Part shown: positions 5,999-6,519 of the stretch, in pieces | Layout: every line of letters starts with the position of its first letter | Numbering within the stretch: the stretch's first letter is position 1 | Assembly: GCA_025965775.1 (NCBI GenBank) | Contig: JAOPWG010000040.1 | Location: 1 to 6,519, forward strand | Direction of reading: 5' to 3' | Source of the DNA: Modestobacter sp. | GTDB taxonomy: Bacteria; Actinomycetota; Actinomycetes; Mycobacteriales; Geodermatophilaceae | Length of the DNA stretch: 6,519 nucleotides | Translations under genes and position numbers: made by a program | The notes under the pieces: model-generated | The model's input: the letters and a program-made list of their open reading frames with translations, nothing else | The model's database searches: none | Told to the model about the DNA's origin: nothing

Positions 5999-6519
5999 TC
6001 AGGCTCCGGCACTACCCGCGGGCACGCTGGTCAGCGCCGTGTCGCGGACACCGTCCAGCGCGGCGAGGAAGACGTCGTCCTCCTCGGGTGCGCCGACGGT
6101 GACCCGCAGCCCCTCCCCGGCGAACGGCCGGGTGATGACGGCGCGCGCTTCCAGGGCCGCAGCTGTCGCCGCGGTGGCCTCTCCCAGTGGCAGCCAGACG
6201 AAGTTGGCCTGGCTGTCGGCCACCGCCAACCCCCGTTCGCGCAGTGCGGCGGTGAGCCGGGTGCGCTCGGCGACGACGGCGGCACAGCGGTCGCGGACCT
6301 CGTCCTCGCTGGCCAGCGCCGCGACCGCAGCTGCCTGCGCCATGCTGGAGACGCTGAAGGGCATGGTGGTCTTGCGCACCGCCTCGGCCACCGCCGGGTC
6401 CTCGGCCAGCAGGTAGCCCACCCGCAGGCCGGCCAGGCCCCACGCCTTGGAGAACGTCCGCAGCACCGCCACGTTCGGCCGCCCCCGCATCAGCTCGACG
6501 CCGTCGGGGACGTCGGGGT
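5999..6519 (-). CDS. PLP-dependent aminotransferase, HisC/Pat type (partial, N-terminal half outside window)
   Basis: C-terminal 172 residues of a fold-type I, class I/II aminotransferase; full members are about 350-360 residues. The PLP-binding lysine is visible in RTFSKAWGLAGLRVGY (codon at 6446-6448), the signature shared by histidinol-phosphate aminotransferase and the aromatic aminotransferase Pat. Further on, PFSVSSMAQAAAVAAL and a C-terminal VITRPFAGEGLRVTVG, containing the conserved substrate-carboxylate-binding Arg, complete the small domain. The gene would either convert imidazole-acetol phosphate to histidinol phosphate or transaminate aromatic amino acids. With no other his gene in view and trpS next to it, Pat or a broad HisC paralogue seems more likely, but this is inference. 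It ends 27 nt before trpS, so the two probably share a transcript. The reading frame is open to the window edge. Confidence 0.92.
   Translation of the reverse strand, partial: PDVPDGVELMRGRPNVAVLRTFSKAWGLAGLRVGYLLAEDPAVAEAVRKTTMPFSVSSMAQAAAVAALASEDEVRDRCAAVVAERTRLTAALRERGLAVADSQANFVWLPLGEATAATAAALEARAVITRPFAGEGLRVTVGAPEEDDVFLAALDGVRDTALTSVPAGSAGA

Noticed and set aside
1..6519. CRISPR arrays, tRNA or rRNA genes, insertion sequences, attachment sites
   Set aside because: No regularly spaced direct repeats, cloverleaf-like sequence, transposase motifs or terminal inverted repeats were seen on either strand.

Overview
The window is very GC-rich DNA with strong G/C third-position bias. All intact genes lie on the minus strand. 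Protein character (actinobacterial-type TrpS, HisC/Pat-type aminotransferase, BMP-type nucleoside uptake genes, a D-Ala-D-Ala carboxypeptidase remnant) points to a high-GC actinobacterium, plausibly of the Geodermatophilaceae/Frankiales type. That placement is inferred from style and gene order, not from a search.

Right half, about 3185-6519: a compact tandem series transcribed right to left. It holds the C-terminal half of a PLP aminotransferase (cut by the window edge), trpS, a 2'-5' RNA ligase-family (2H phosphoesterase) protein, and a YihY/BrkB-family membrane protein. Gaps are 27 nt (aminotransferase to trpS), a 4-nt GTGA overlap (trpS to RNA ligase) and 61 nt (RNA ligase to yihY). They are probably co-transcribed. 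They look like a housekeeping neighbourhood rather than one pathway.

Middle, about 2540-3184: a 645-nt stretch with no intact gene. Its right part carries, on the plus strand, the remains of a D-alanyl-D-alanine carboxypeptidase. Only the end of the domain and the C-terminal membrane anchor survive. The catalytic part is gone and a one-base deletion breaks the frame. Its frame runs on into the 3' end of yihY. Its left part is the upstream region of the BMP gene, with a candidate -10 box, several inverted repeats and a potentially folded leader.

Left part, 1-2539: a nucleoside-type ABC uptake system. A BMP/PnrA-like lipoprotein with a TTG start is followed, after a 171-nt gap holding two strong hairpins, by a double-domain ABC ATPase. 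The ATPase runs off the left edge, and permease genes would be expected beyond it. The first hairpin is followed by TTTT on the coding strand, so it may act as a partial terminator that yields more binding protein than ATPase.

I see no CRISPR array, tRNA, rRNA, insertion sequence or obviously new defence or biosynthetic system. The most interesting items are the decayed carboxypeptidase gene and the regulatory structures around the BMP gene.
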